Shown here piece by piece: positions 1 through 8,727 of a stretch of 64,000 bases of DNA. Every line of letters starts with the position of its first letter. The stretch's first letter is position 1. The position numbers and the translations under genes are program-made. This stretch comes from Flavobacterium granuli (GTDB lineage: Bacteria; Bacteroidota; Bacteroidia; Flavobacteriales; Flavobacteriaceae): contig NZ_FQWO01000009.1 of the NCBI RefSeq assembly GCF_900129705.1, forward strand, positions 62,001 to 126,000. Direction: 5' to 3'. The notes under the pieces were generated by a model. It was given only the letters and a program-made list of their open reading frames with translations, did not search any database and was not told where the DNA came from.

Positions 1-2
1 AA

Positions 3-704
3 AGGGTCAATCAGCATTTTACAGGAATCACCCACAGTGCCAAAAAAATCCAAACCGAAGTCTTTACCGTAACCTATGAAGAAACAGGTAGTGAATTAAT
101 AGGCGTACTGAAAGAAATGGAGGAAATAAAAATTAATAGACCCATTTACAACAGGATGTCGCGTAAGAATAATTATTCCTGGGCCATCTATTCTGAAAAA
201 AATACCGAAGGCTATTTGACTCTAAAACTTCAAAAAGCAGACGGTAGAAAAAAGGAAATCACCTCTTATCTTACCCTGCAGGAAGGTAAAAATGCCTTAT
301 CTCATATTTCTTCTGATTTCAAATTATGCCAAAAACTAACCGGATTATATGAAACCAAAACCCATTGCTTTCAATATAGTATTAACGAATGTGACGGCGC
401 TTGCGTAGGTTCGGTATCCCCAACAGAGTACAATCTTAGAGTAACCGACTTTATTTCTAAAAACAGTTTTGAAAATAAAAGCATGGTTATCGTTGATCGA
501 GGCCGAAACATAAATGAACGAAGTGCAATTCTAGTGGAAAATGGCGAATACAAAGGATATGCTTTCTTTGATTTAAATTATCAAATACATCAGATAGAAA
601 TCTTGAAAAACATCATTATTCCGATGCAAAATAGCCGCGACACTCGTAAAACAATTCAAGCTTATCTTAGAAAAAATAAAGGTTTTAAAATTATAAATTT
701 CTAA
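3..704 (+). CDS. Exonuclease / GIY-YIG domain protein, C-terminal part (5' truncated by window edge)
   Basis: The reading frame is open from the window edge to the TAA at 702-704, giving 233 visible residues. The first ~50 resemble the end of a UvrC-type GIY-YIG domain: an RVNQHF segment, then a glutamate followed by LIGVLKEMEEIKINRPIYNR, the usual 'E...LIK..kPryN' ending. The rest matches the long tail of flavobacterial proteins annotated as DNA polymerase III epsilon-like exonucleases fused to GIY-YIG. The exonuclease half would lie upstream and is not visible. An internal ATG at 117 falls inside the conserved GIY-YIG end, so it is not the true start. The protein probably acts in DNA repair; this is inference from family. 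It ends 28 bp before the channel gene and may be co-transcribed with it. Confidence 0.7.
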   Translation, partial: RVNQHFTGITHSAKKIQTEVFTVTYEETGSELIGVLKEMEEIKINRPIYNRMSRKNNYSWAIYSEKNTEGYLTLKLQKADGRKKEITSYLTLQEGKNALSHISSDFKLCQKLTGLYETKTHCFQYSINECDGACVGSVSPTEYNLRVTDFISKNSFENKSMVIVDRGRNINERSAILVENGEYKGYAFFDLNYQIHQIEILKNIIIPMQNSRDTRKTIQAYLRKNKGFKIINF

Positions 705-732
705 TAGGACATCTAAAAAATCTCCATTGCTC

Positions 733-1569
733 ATGCCTGAATTAAAATCAAAATATGCCAGTTTTAGGCAAAAAGTAAACATAGTAATCTATGGAACAAG
801 TACCAAAGCGGGGCGATTATTCGATTTAATCCTTCTGGGGATTATTTTATTGAGTGTCCTTTTGATAATGTTGGAAACTGTTGCAGAATTTGACCAAAAG
901 TATCATCATTATCTACTATTTCTGGAATGGATCATTACCGGTTTATTTACTATAGAATATATTTTAAGAATAATTTCCATCAACAAACCCTGGAGATACA
1001 TCACCAGTTTTTACGGTATTATTGATTTACTGGCGATTCTCCCTATGTATTTGTCAATTTTCGTCATGGGAACCAGTATTCTGGCGGTTATTCGATCTTT
1101 GCGATTGTTGCGATTATTCAAAATATTAAACCATCCGCAGTTTACAAGCCAGTCCTTGCAATTAAAACAAGCCATTGAGGCCAGTAAAGGCAAAATTGTA
1201 GTTTTTATCTATTTTGTCCTTATCAGTACGATAATTATTGGATCGATAATGTATGTTGTAGAAGGTAAAGAAAATGGTTTTACCAGTATCCCGGCCGCAA
1301 TCTATTGGACAATTGTAACTCTAACCACAGTAGGCTATGGAGACATTTCGCCTCAAACACCGCTAGGGCAATTTATTGCATCTTTTGTTATGATATTAGG
1401 ATACGGAATCATAGCTGTTCCAACTGGGATTGTTACGGCCGAAATCGCAAAAAGAGTAAACCATCAATCGTCAAGCAACCATAATCCATGCAACGAATGT
1501 GGTGCAGAAGATTATCCTGATAATGCCAATTTTTGTCACCATTGTGGACATTCATTAGAAAAAAAATAA
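733..1569 (+). CDS. Voltage-gated-type potassium channel (ion transport protein) with C-terminal zinc ribbon
   Basis: This 278-residue protein has the layout of a six-helix voltage-gated cation channel. The S1-S4 region is about residues 28-140, with an arginine-rich S4-like stretch (SLRLLRLFKIL). It is followed by a pore loop with the K+ selectivity filter TTVGYGD (T198-D204) and an S6 helix. The tail is unusual: C253/C256 and C268/C271 form a CxxC...CxxC zinc ribbon. ATG 733 is preferred over the in-frame TTG at 727. The stop lies 1 nt before miaA, so the two are co-transcribed. The protein sits in the inner membrane; whether voltage gates it cannot be told from sequence. Confidence 0.85.
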   Translation: MPELKSKYASFRQKVNIVIYGTSTKAGRLFDLILLGIILLSVLLIMLETVAEFDQKYHHYLLFLEWIITGLFTIEYILRIISINKPWRYITSFYGIIDLLAILPMYLSIFVMGTSILAVIRSLRLLRLFKILNHPQFTSQSLQLKQAIEASKGKIVVFIYFVLISTIIIGSIMYVVEGKENGFTSIPAAIYWTIVTLTTVGYGDISPQTPLGQFIASFVMILGYGIIAVPTGIVTAEIAKRVNHQSSSNHNPCNECGAEDYPDNANFCHHCGHSLEKK

Positions 1570-1570
1570 A

Positions 1571-2500
1571 ATGAAATACCTAATTACTGTAATCGGACCA
1601 ACGGCTATTGGAAAAACTTCGCTGAGTATCCTATTGGCCAAGCATTATAATTGTGAGATTGTATCTTGCGACAGCAGACAATTTTTCAAGGAGATGACCA
1701 TTGGTACTGCGGTTCCCAGTTCTGCCGAATTAGCGGCCGTTCCACATCATTTTATACAAAATAAATCCATTCTTGAAAACTATACTGTTGGTGATTTCGA
1801 AAAAGAAGCCATCGCTAAAATCGAGGAATTATTCTTGACCAATGATTATGTTGTTCTGGTAGGAGGCTCCGGCTTGTATGTAAATGCCGTTTTGAAAGGA
1901 TTTGATGAATTCCCGGAAATAAACCCGTCAGTTCGTGAACTTGTAAATGCCAATTATGAAAAACTCGGAATTACTTATTTACAAGAGCAATTAGAAACGT
2001 TGGATTCTGATTATTTCGAAAAAATAAAACTCGAAAATCCACAAACCTTGCAAAATCCGCAACGAATGATGCGATTTGTAGAAGTTTGCCTTGGCTCAGG
2101 CAAGCCTTATTCCTCTTTTTTGAACCAAAAAAAGAATGAACGTAGCTTCATTCCTATCCTTATTGGCCTGGAAGCCGAAAGAAGCATCATGTACAATAGA
2201 ATAAACCAACGTGTGGAAATCATGTTCAATGAAGGTTTACTCAATGAAGCCAAAACTCTATTTCCAAATAAAGAGCTAAACGCTCTGCAAACCGTGGGCT
2301 ACAGAGAATTATTCAGCTATTTTAACGGTGAATTCTCTTTGGAATTTGCCATCGAAGAAATCAAGAAAAATACCCGACGTTTTGCCAAACGCCAGCTCAC
2401 TTGGTTCAAAAGAGATGAAAACACAAAATGGTTTGATTTTGAAACTCCTTATGAGGAAATCATATCGTATATTAATTCAAAAAAACAGGCCCAATTCTAA
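1571..2500 (+). CDS. miaA: tRNA dimethylallyltransferase MiaA
   Basis: MiaA transfers dimethylallyl from DMAPP to N6 of adenosine 37 in tRNAs reading UNN codons. The 309-residue length is normal. Residues 9-16 form the P-loop GPTAIGKT, and the DSRQ motif that recognises A37 follows at about residue 35. The segments GGSGLYVNAVLKG and LQTVGYRELFSYF near the C terminus are typical. The C-terminal KRQLTWFKRD motif is also present. It lies 1 nt after the channel gene and 34 nt before the thioesterase, in one operon. Function is certain at family level. Confidence 0.97.
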   Translation: MKYLITVIGPTAIGKTSLSILLAKHYNCEIVSCDSRQFFKEMTIGTAVPSSAELAAVPHHFIQNKSILENYTVGDFEKEAIAKIEELFLTNDYVVLVGGSGLYVNAVLKGFDEFPEINPSVRELVNANYEKLGITYLQEQLETLDSDYFEKIKLENPQTLQNPQRMMRFVEVCLGSGKPYSSFLNQKKNERSFIPILIGLEAERSIMYNRINQRVEIMFNEGLLNEAKTLFPNKELNALQTVGYRELFSYFNGEFSLEFAIEEIKKNTRRFAKRQLTWFKRDENTKWFDFETPYEEIISYINSKKQAQF

Positions 2501-2534
2501 AGCTAAAATCGTTAATTCTAATTCAAAATTCACC

Positions 2535-3275
2535 ATGCCTATAGCTTCAAATTTCACCTCTATTTTAAGCAAAGATTGGGAAATCAATTTTACACAATGT
2601 ATGCCAAATGGCTACTTAAAATACACTGATCTATGTAACATTTTACAATTGACTGCTGCAGCACATTCTGATCTGGGTGGAATCAGTTTTACAGATATGC
2701 AGGAGTTTGACCAGGCTTGGGTTTTGAGTAGAATGCGAGTAGAAATTACTGCATTACCAAAATGGCGAGATATCGTAACGGTAAAAACCTGGATTATCAG
2801 TTTAGAAAATTCCCGCTCGGTACGTGCTTTGGAAATGTATCTCAATGGTGATAAAATAGTAGGCTCCGAAACATTTTGGGCTGTTTTCAATACTAAAAAA
2901 CGTCGTCCGGAACCCTTGGCTTTGCCTTATCAGCATTTTAAATTATATCCTGATACTAAAGCGACGCAAGAAAGTTTTTCAAAAATAACAATAAATCCCG
3001 AAAAAGAAATTGTTTTTGAAAAAACAGTTTTTTTATCCGATTTGGATATCGTAAATCATGTTAATAATGTAAAATACCTGGAATGGTGTATGGATCATGT
3101 GCATCCAAAGATGATTTTGGCACAAAAACTGAAAAGTTTTGAAATGAATTTTATGAAGGAACTTTCGTTACAAGATAAAGTGGTGTTACATGAAAATATT
3201 TCCGAAGAATCGGCTGTATTTAGCATTACCAAGGACGATAAAAACTGTTTTGCTTTGCAACTCAATTGGAAATAA
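2535..3275 (+). CDS. Acyl-ACP thioesterase-like protein (double hot-dog fold)
   Basis: The protein has 246 residues when started at ATG 2535. The frame is open further upstream inside miaA, but that extension encodes lysine-rich nonsense and overlaps miaA. The sequence resembles bacterial relatives of plant FatA/FatB thioesterases: an N-terminal hot-dog with the segment DLGGISFTDMQEFDQAWVLSRM and a second hot-dog with a DLDIVNHVNNVKYLEW motif. In the plant enzymes the Asn and His of the second repeat are catalytic, matching the NHVNN here. The likely role is hydrolysis of acyl-ACP to free fatty acid; substrate chain length is unknown. It is last in its operon, followed by a strong hairpin at 3287-3312. 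Confidence 0.85.
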   Translation: MPIASNFTSILSKDWEINFTQCMPNGYLKYTDLCNILQLTAAAHSDLGGISFTDMQEFDQAWVLSRMRVEITALPKWRDIVTVKTWIISLENSRSVRALEMYLNGDKIVGSETFWAVFNTKKRRPEPLALPYQHFKLYPDTKATQESFSKITINPEKEIVFEKTVFLSDLDIVNHVNNVKYLEWCMDHVHPKMILAQKLKSFEMNFMKELSLQDKVVLHENISEESAVFSITKDDKNCFALQLNWK

Positions 3276-3286
3276 AAACTATAAAA

Positions 3287-3315
3287 AAGGCTCCGATTTC
3301 TCGGAGCCTTTTTAT
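3287..3315. terminator. Bidirectional rho-independent terminator
   Basis: GGCTCCGA and TCGGAGCC pair perfectly around a TTTC loop. The stem is flanked by A-run on the left and T-run on the right, so it can stop transcripts from both convergent genes (thioesterase + and response regulator -). Confidence 0.85.
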
Positions 3316-3320
3316 TATTC

Positions 3321-4031
3321 TTATACTTTATTCTTAACTACTAATCTGAAACCTTCACCATGAATGTTAAGGATTTCTACATCCTCATCCAGTTTTAGGT
3401 ATTTTCTAAGTTTGGCGATATACACATCCATACTTCTGGAAGTAAAATAGTTATCATCTCTCCATATTTTTGTCAAAGCTAATTCTCTTGGCATTAAATC
3501 ATTCTCGTGTAGAATTAACATTTTCAATAATTCATTCTCTTTTGGAGATAACTTAATTGGTTCCTGACCATCAAAAGAAAGGAATCTCAATTTTGAGTTT
3601 AGGTGAAACTTACCAATATTAAATTCGTGTTGTACCTGTTCGGTTTTAGAATCCGAAGATTTTCTTTGAATAATGGCTTTAATTTTCATCAGCAAAACTT
3701 CTGAATCAAAAGGCTTGTTCAAATAATCATCGGCACCCGCTTTATATCCTTTTAAAACATCCTCTTTCATCGATTTTGCAGTCAAAAAGATAATAGGTAC
3801 TTCGCTATTTTTCTCTCTTATTTCTTTCGCTAAAGTATATCCATCTTTATACGGCATCATCACATCCAAAATACATAAATCGTATGAATCTTTTTTGAAT
3901 TTCTCAAAACCTTCCATACCATTTTTGGCAAGAGTGACATCAAAATCATTTAACATTAAATAATCTTTTAGCACAGCGCCAAAATTCAGATCATCCTCTA
4001 CTAAAAGTATTTTTTTATTTAAATTTTCCAT
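3321..4031 (-). CDS. OmpR-family response regulator (RprY-like)
   Basis: This 236-residue two-domain regulator has a receiver domain at about 1-120 with acidic residues D13/D14, phospho-acceptor D56 in CILDVMMP and the conserved lysine K106 in YLNKPF. A winged-helix OmpR/PhoB-type DNA-binding domain follows at about 135-232. It lies 3 nt after the histidine kinase and is surely its partner. Size and arrangement match RprY of Bacteroides, but naming by orthology would need a tree. Its target genes are not evident from the window. Confidence 0.93.
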   Translation of the reverse strand: MENLNKKILLVEDDLNFGAVLKDYLMLNDFDVTLAKNGMEGFEKFKKDSYDLCILDVMMPYKDGYTLAKEIREKNSEVPIIFLTAKSMKEDVLKGYKAGADDYLNKPFDSEVLLMKIKAIIQRKSSDSKTEQVQHEFNIGKFHLNSKLRFLSFDGQEPIKLSPKENELLKMLILHENDLMPRELALTKIWRDDNYFTSRSMDVYIAKLRKYLKLDEDVEILNIHGEGFRLVVKNKV

Positions 4032-4034
4032 ATT

Positions 4035-5618
4035 CTAATTTATTAGTGGTATTTTAATTATGAAGGTACTTCCCTTTCCTTTTTCACTTTCTACATATAC
4101 TTGACCATTGTGGTCTTCTACAATTCTTTTTACATAAGCTAAACCTAAACCATGTCCTTTCACATTATGTAAATCACCGGTATGCTCCCTGTAGAATTTC
4201 TCAAACACTCTTTTTTGAGCTACTTTACTCATTCCTAAACCTTGATCTTTCACTTTAATAAGGATCATATCCTTAATATTTTCAGTATAAACATCAATTT
4301 GTGGAACATCAGGAGAATATTTAATAGCATTTTCTAAGACATTCACAATAACATTTGTAAAATGCACTTCATTTATCAAAACCGTAGTTCTGGCTGCATT
4401 AAAATGAGTTGTAATTCTACCTTGTCTGTCCTCTAAAATTAAATTAACATGCTCAATAGCATCATTGATTATTTCTTCTAAGTCACTTGATTCCTTATCT
4501 ATATCAAGCTCTTTTTTCTCTAATTTCGAAATTCTTAAAACATTTTCAACCTGAGCATGCATTCGTTTATTTTCGTCTCGAATCATCTGCAAGTACTTAA
4601 ACACCTTTTCCTTATCTTCAATTATTTTTGGGTTTTTTATCGCGTCCAATGCTAAATTTATTGTGGCAATAGGCGTTTTAAACTCATGGGTCATATTATT
4701 TATGAAATCGTTTTTAATTTCAGAAATATGCCGTTGTCGTATCAATTGATTTAAAGCACTTGAATAGGCAATGATAATAATTAACGTGAAAATAATTGAA
4801 AGAACCGTTATGCTCACTAATTCCGACAATAAGAACTTTTTTTTGTGCGGAAATGTTACTAATAACTGGTACTTACTGTTCCCCTCATTATCTGCAAAAA
4901 TCTGAATGGGATAAGTTGCTTCTTTATCATAAACAAAATCTTTCGATTTAATTTTTGTTGCTAAACCATTGCTATACACTGCAAATTCAAACTTCGTTTT
5001 AACTCCATATTCCTCCAGCTCATTCTTTAACAACTTTTGCAGGACTTCATTTGAAACCCTATCTTCAAGAGGGGTCGCGGAGGCAATATCCTTATACGAA
5101 ATTTCATACTGAACTTTGTCTAAAACATCTAAATTTCCTGATTTTTCTATTGTAATATCAGGCAGTAAACTTTGTTGCAGATTAGATTTATCAATCGTGT
5201 TGTTGTTATAAATTTCGGTTACTCTCTTAGAACTAAAATTTTTAAACCTTTCATTGTTAAATTTTTTATTAAACAATGAAGACGAAATATCATAATCTTC
5301 AGCGATAATACTGTTAGAATATACAATCGTTTTATTTGTTTTAGTATTCCTTTGAACATAATAAAACTCCAGCAAATCCTCTTTTTTAGGATCTTTTCCT
5401 GTACTGTCTTTTAGTTTATTATACTTATCATAAAAACTATAAGCCTCTTTCTTTTGAAGCTTATCGGCTACATTTCCTATAACCTGTTTTACATGAAATT
5501 TAAATTGTTCGTCATTATTTTTAAATGAAGAATCAAACCAATATACCTGCACAAGAATTATACCTATCAAAGAAAGGCTCATCAATAAAACAAGTAATCT
5601 AAAAAAAAAATTATTCAT
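4035..5618 (-). CDS. Membrane sensor histidine kinase (RprX-like)
   Basis: The protein has 527 residues. Transmembrane helix 1 is at about 5-27, a ~235-residue extracytoplasmic sensor region follows, and helix 2 is at about 265-287. The dimerisation domain carries H311 in the H-box MTHEFKTPI. The ATPase domain shows an N-box (NVLENAIKYS), DQGLGM (G1) and GHGLGLAYV (G2). It phosphorylates the regulator encoded 3 nt downstream. The sensor region has no recognisable domain, so the signal is unknown. It resembles RprX of Bacteroides in length and layout. The 59-bp gap to coaE may hold its own promoter, but no convincing TAnnTTTG box lies at a useful distance. Confidence 0.93.
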   Translation of the reverse strand: MNNFFFRLLVLLMSLSLIGIILVQVYWFDSSFKNNDEQFKFHVKQVIGNVADKLQKKEAYSFYDKYNKLKDSTGKDPKKEDLLEFYYVQRNTKTNKTIVYSNSIIAEDYDISSSLFNKKFNNERFKNFSSKRVTEIYNNNTIDKSNLQQSLLPDITIEKSGNLDVLDKVQYEISYKDIASATPLEDRVSNEVLQKLLKNELEEYGVKTKFEFAVYSNGLATKIKSKDFVYDKEATYPIQIFADNEGNSKYQLLVTFPHKKKFLLSELVSITVLSIIFTLIIIIAYSSALNQLIRQRHISEIKNDFINNMTHEFKTPIATINLALDAIKNPKIIEDKEKVFKYLQMIRDENKRMHAQVENVLRISKLEKKELDIDKESSDLEEIINDAIEHVNLILEDRQGRITTHFNAARTTVLINEVHFTNVIVNVLENAIKYSPDVPQIDVYTENIKDMILIKVKDQGLGMSKVAQKRVFEKFYREHTGDLHNVKGHGLGLAYVKRIVEDHNGQVYVESEKGKGSTFIIKIPLIN

Positions 5619-5677
5619 CAGGACAAAATTAACATTTTAACAGTATGAATGATAATATATTAACCAAAGATTAACAT

Positions 5678-6274
5678 TTAAGACTCGTTTTGTCTAATCT
5701 TCAAAATTTTAAGAATTCTTTCTATTTCTTTAATACTATTTTCAATACTGTCATTTTCAATAACAAAATGACTCTTAGAAATACGTTGTTCATCAGTCCA
5801 TTGGGCTTCCATTCTTTTTAAAACCTGCTCACGCGAGGTTTTATCTCTTGCTATAACCCTTTGTATCCTTGTTTCTATTGGCGCCGTAACAGTAATTATA
5901 AGATCAAAATCCTTGTAGCTCCCACTTTCGAATAAAATAGCCGCTTCATAAATCACAGCTGGAAAATTATTATGTTCCAAAAGCCATTGCTTAAAATGTT
6001 TTTTTACCGCTGGATGAACAATCGCATTCAATTCTTTTAACTTATCTGGATCATTAAAAACCGCTTCGGCAAGTTTTGCTCTATTTAACACATCTTTTTC
6101 AAAAAAATCAGATCCAAATGTTTCTTTGATTGCCTTGACAATTTCATCTGACTGCATCAGCTTTCTTGCTTCCTCATCTGCTATATAGACTGGGATACCC
6201 AAAGATTTAAAATGATTTGCAATTGTGGTTTTCCCACTTCCGATACCACCTGTTAAGCCAATAATTTTAGTCAT
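5678..6274 (-). CDS. coaE: Dephospho-CoA kinase CoaE
   Basis: CoaE phosphorylates the 3'-hydroxyl of dephospho-CoA in the last step of CoA synthesis. The 198-residue protein starts with the P-loop GLTGGIGSGKTT (about 6-17). It contains the substrate-binding segment IPVYIADEEARKLM and the LNAIVHPAV motif typical of the family. It lies 1 nt downstream of the glycosyltransferase, with which it forms an operon. Note that coaBC for an earlier step of the same pathway lies about 5 kb away in a different operon. Confidence 0.96.
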   Translation of the reverse strand: MTKIIGLTGGIGSGKTTIANHFKSLGIPVYIADEEARKLMQSDEIVKAIKETFGSDFFEKDVLNRAKLAEAVFNDPDKLKELNAIVHPAVKKHFKQWLLEHNNFPAVIYEAAILFESGSYKDFDLIITVTAPIETRIQRVIARDKTSREQVLKRMEAQWTDEQRISKSHFVIENDSIENSIKEIERILKILKIRQNES

Positions 6275-6275
6275 A

Positions 6276-7274
6276 TTAAATTTTGAAAAATAATTCCGGA
6301 AACGCGGTTTGAGGTTTTTGCTTCAAAATAATAATTTTAACAAATGATTCCATAAAACCGGTTCCATAACCATAAAATTGTTTCCAAACTGCAATCACAG
6401 ACAGATAACCAATTTTAACACTCTTGTTCTGATAAGAAGACACCAAAAACAGTACCAAAAAGTAGATTAAATAGCATTTTAATAAGAAATCAATGGTGAA
6501 AACCAATAATAATACCGCTAGAGCAAATCCCAATATAAAAAATGATGGAAAAAAGAAAGTTAGTTTATTGTATTTGGGGTACCAACTATTCAATATTGGT
6601 CTTGCTTTGCCAAATTTATTTACCTGAATCGAAAATTTATCCCAGTCAATTCTCCTTTTATGATATACAAATGCTTTTGAAAAAAGCTTCGTTTCAAAAC
6701 CTAAGTTCCATAATCGAATTGATAAATCAGGATCTTCTCCAGGATGGATATTACCAAAACCGTTTGAAGCTTCAAAAGCTTTTCTGGAAATTCCCATATT
6801 AAAACTTCGAGGCTGAAACTTGTCAATTTTTTCAGAACCACCTCGAATTCCACCTGTAGTCAAGAAAGACGTCATTGCAAAATTGATTGCTTTTTGAATA
6901 TCCGAAAAGCTATCCAAAGCCTTATCAGGCCCTCCAAAACAATCTACATAATTCTCTTTTAACGCCTTATCAACTTCCGTCAAATATTGCGAAGGAATGA
7001 TACAATCAGAATCGAAAATAATAAAGTAATCCCCTTTGGCTTTTTTCATCCCAAAATTTCTGGAATCTCCCGGACCGGAATTCTCTTTGAAATAATACGA
7101 AATAGACAATTTACTTTCATATTTCCGCACCACGTCCTCACATTTGACAGAGGAACCATCCTCTACAATTACAATTTCAAAATTTTCTTTATAATCTGAT
7201 TTTGAAAGACTTTCTAAAAGCTCATCCACTTCATCGGGACGGTTATAAACTGGGATAATCAAAGAAAAAAACAT
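6276..7274 (-). CDS. Family 2 glycosyltransferase, membrane-anchored
   Basis: The 332-residue protein has a GT-A fold domain at about 1-230. It begins FFSLIIPVYNRPDEV, carries the DxD metal motif in FDSDCIIP, and has the acceptor-site GEDPDLSIRLW segment. One or two hydrophobic helices at about 248-290 anchor it to the inner membrane. It probably transfers a sugar to a surface polysaccharide or lipid; donor and acceptor cannot be told. It is the first gene of a two-gene unit with coaE, which is a common arrangement in flavobacteria. Confidence 0.9.
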   Translation of the reverse strand: MFFSLIIPVYNRPDEVDELLESLSKSDYKENFEIVIVEDGSSVKCEDVVRKYESKLSISYYFKENSGPGDSRNFGMKKAKGDYFIIFDSDCIIPSQYLTEVDKALKENYVDCFGGPDKALDSFSDIQKAINFAMTSFLTTGGIRGGSEKIDKFQPRSFNMGISRKAFEASNGFGNIHPGEDPDLSIRLWNLGFETKLFSKAFVYHKRRIDWDKFSIQVNKFGKARPILNSWYPKYNKLTFFFPSFFILGFALAVLLLVFTIDFLLKCYLIYFLVLFLVSSYQNKSVKIGYLSVIAVWKQFYGYGTGFMESFVKIIILKQKPQTAFPELFFKI

Positions 7275-7320
7275 ATTCTTGAATGAGGTATTAATTATAC
7301 GATTAAGGACGAAATTTTAA

Positions 7321-7328
7321 CAAAGATA
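7321..7328 (-). promoter_or_regulatory. Candidate -7 box for the glycosyltransferase-coaE operon
   Basis: On the minus strand this reads TATCTTTG, a perfect TAnnTTTG box, with an inferred start near 7315, about 40 nt before the ATG. No TTG is present at 17-23 bp upstream, so support rests on the -7 box alone. Confidence 0.4.
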
Positions 7329-7341
7329 AACTTTAATCCAC

Positions 7342-7371
7342 AAAAAAACCACCAATAAATAGTTGGTGGTT
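7342..7371 (-). terminator. Terminator of fabV
   Basis: On the minus strand AACCACCAA pairs with TTGGTGGTT around a 7-nt loop and is followed by a run of T. It lies about 50 bp beyond the fabV stop. Confidence 0.85.
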
Positions 7372-7420
7372 TTAAGAAATATTTGAATTATTTCAGTATT
7401 TATTTTATTACTTTTTTGAC

Positions 7421-8611
7421 TTAAGCAATACTGGAAACATTTACCATTTCATTAGTATCCGCTTTATAATCTACTCCTTCGAAATCAAAACCAAAAAGGT
7501 TGTAAAAATCTTTTCTGTAACCTTCTAAATCTCCAATTTCTTCTAAATTTTCAGTAACAGCCTGCTCCCATAATTTAGCCACTTTTTCCTGAACATCGGC
7601 GCGCATTTCCCAATCATCAATACGAATTCTACCTTTTTCATCTGTAGGAACATCAGAACCGGTGTACAATCTTTGTTGGTATAAACGCTGGATTTGCTCA
7701 ATACATCCCTCGTGAATTCCTTCTTCCTTCATGATTTTATACAATAAAGAAATATACAATGGAATAACCGGAATAGCCGAACTTGCTTGCGTTACTAATG
7801 CTTTATTTACAGAAACATAGGCTTTACCATTAATATCTTCTAAGCTATCCGTGATAGTAAAAGCAGTCGCTTCCAGATGGTCTTTGGCGCGACCGATAGT
7901 TCCTTTTCTATAAACTGCCTCAGTCAATGATGGCCCAATATAAGAATAAGCAACTGTTGTAGCTCCAGGAGCTAATAAATTCTCTGCTTTCAAAGCATCA
8001 ATCCACATAGCCCAATCTTCACCGCCCATTACTGCAATCGTGTTTTCAATATCGTCACCACTGCAAGGTTCAATAGAAACTTCTGAAACTTTTCCCGAAT
8101 GAAAATCTACTGTTTTATTTGTAAAAGTACTACCAATAGGTTTCAACACTGAACGATGCAAAACTCCAGTAACTGGGTGTAAACGCACAGGAGAAGCCAA
8201 ACTATAGATTACCAAATCTACTTGACCTAAGTCTTTTTTAATAAGATCTAATGTTTGTTGCTTCACTTCATTTGAAAAAGCATCTCCATTGATACTCTTA
8301 GCATACAAACCTGCTTTATGCGCTTCATTTTCAAAAGCAGCAGAATTGTACCATCCCGGTGAAGCTGTTTTACCCTCCAAAGGTGGTTTTTCAAAAAATA
8401 CACCAATAGTTGCTGCACCTGAACCAAAAGCACTCGTTATTCTGGATGCCAAACCAAATCCGGTTGAAGCTCCAATTACTAATACCTTTTTAGCACCTTC
8501 AATAGCGCCTTTGGATTTTATATATTCAATTTGATTTTTAACATTTTGTTCGCATCCTTTTGGGTGGGCTGTCAAACAAATAAATCCTCTCATTCTAGGT
8601 TCTATGATCAT
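7421..8611 (-). CDS. fabV: Enoyl-[acyl-carrier-protein] reductase FabV
   Basis: FabV reduces trans-2-enoyl-ACP (and -CoA) with NADH at the end of each fatty-acid elongation cycle. The 396-residue length is typical. The N-terminal Rossmann motif VLVIGASTGFGLASR is at about 44-57. The FabV/TER signature Y-x8-K is present as Y234 to K243 (YRKGTIGRAK), distinct from the Y-x6-K of FabI. The C-terminal part carries the FAD-like wall region of the family. It is a single-gene unit with its own promoter (8698-8727) and terminator. FabV enzymes are generally insensitive to triclosan. No fabI is seen in this window. Confidence 0.96.
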   Translation of the reverse strand: MIIEPRMRGFICLTAHPKGCEQNVKNQIEYIKSKGAIEGAKKVLVIGASTGFGLASRITSAFGSGAATIGVFFEKPPLEGKTASPGWYNSAAFENEAHKAGLYAKSINGDAFSNEVKQQTLDLIKKDLGQVDLVIYSLASPVRLHPVTGVLHRSVLKPIGSTFTNKTVDFHSGKVSEVSIEPCSGDDIENTIAVMGGEDWAMWIDALKAENLLAPGATTVAYSYIGPSLTEAVYRKGTIGRAKDHLEATAFTITDSLEDINGKAYVSVNKALVTQASSAIPVIPLYISLLYKIMKEEGIHEGCIEQIQRLYQQRLYTGSDVPTDEKGRIRIDDWEMRADVQEKVAKLWEQAVTENLEEIGDLEGYRKDFYNLFGFDFEGVDYKADTNEMVNVSSIA

Positions 8612-8697
8612 AATCTAAAAATATTTTATATTTTTTTTAATGTAAAAAAGTAAAAAAACAATTGTTTTTATAAAGTAAAATCTATCATTTCAATGGA

Positions 8698-8727
8698 CAA
8701 ATATAGGGCATTTTTTTAGTTCAACAA
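8698..8727 (-). promoter_or_regulatory. Promoter of fabV
   Basis: On the minus strand TTG (8725-8727) is followed after exactly 19 bp by TATATTTG (8698-8705), a full flavobacterial promoter. The inferred start near 8692 leaves an ~80-nt leader. The -33 box lies inside the last codons of recN. Confidence 0.7.

Noticed and set aside
2328..2534. Upstream extension of the thioesterase frame into miaA
   Set aside because: The extension overlaps miaA and is Lys/Ser-rich; the family-like sequence begins after ATG 2535.
5624..5631. TAATTTTG on the minus strand before the histidine kinase
   Set aside because: The box is only a few bases from the ATG, leaving no leader; it cannot be the kinase promoter unless the message is leaderless.
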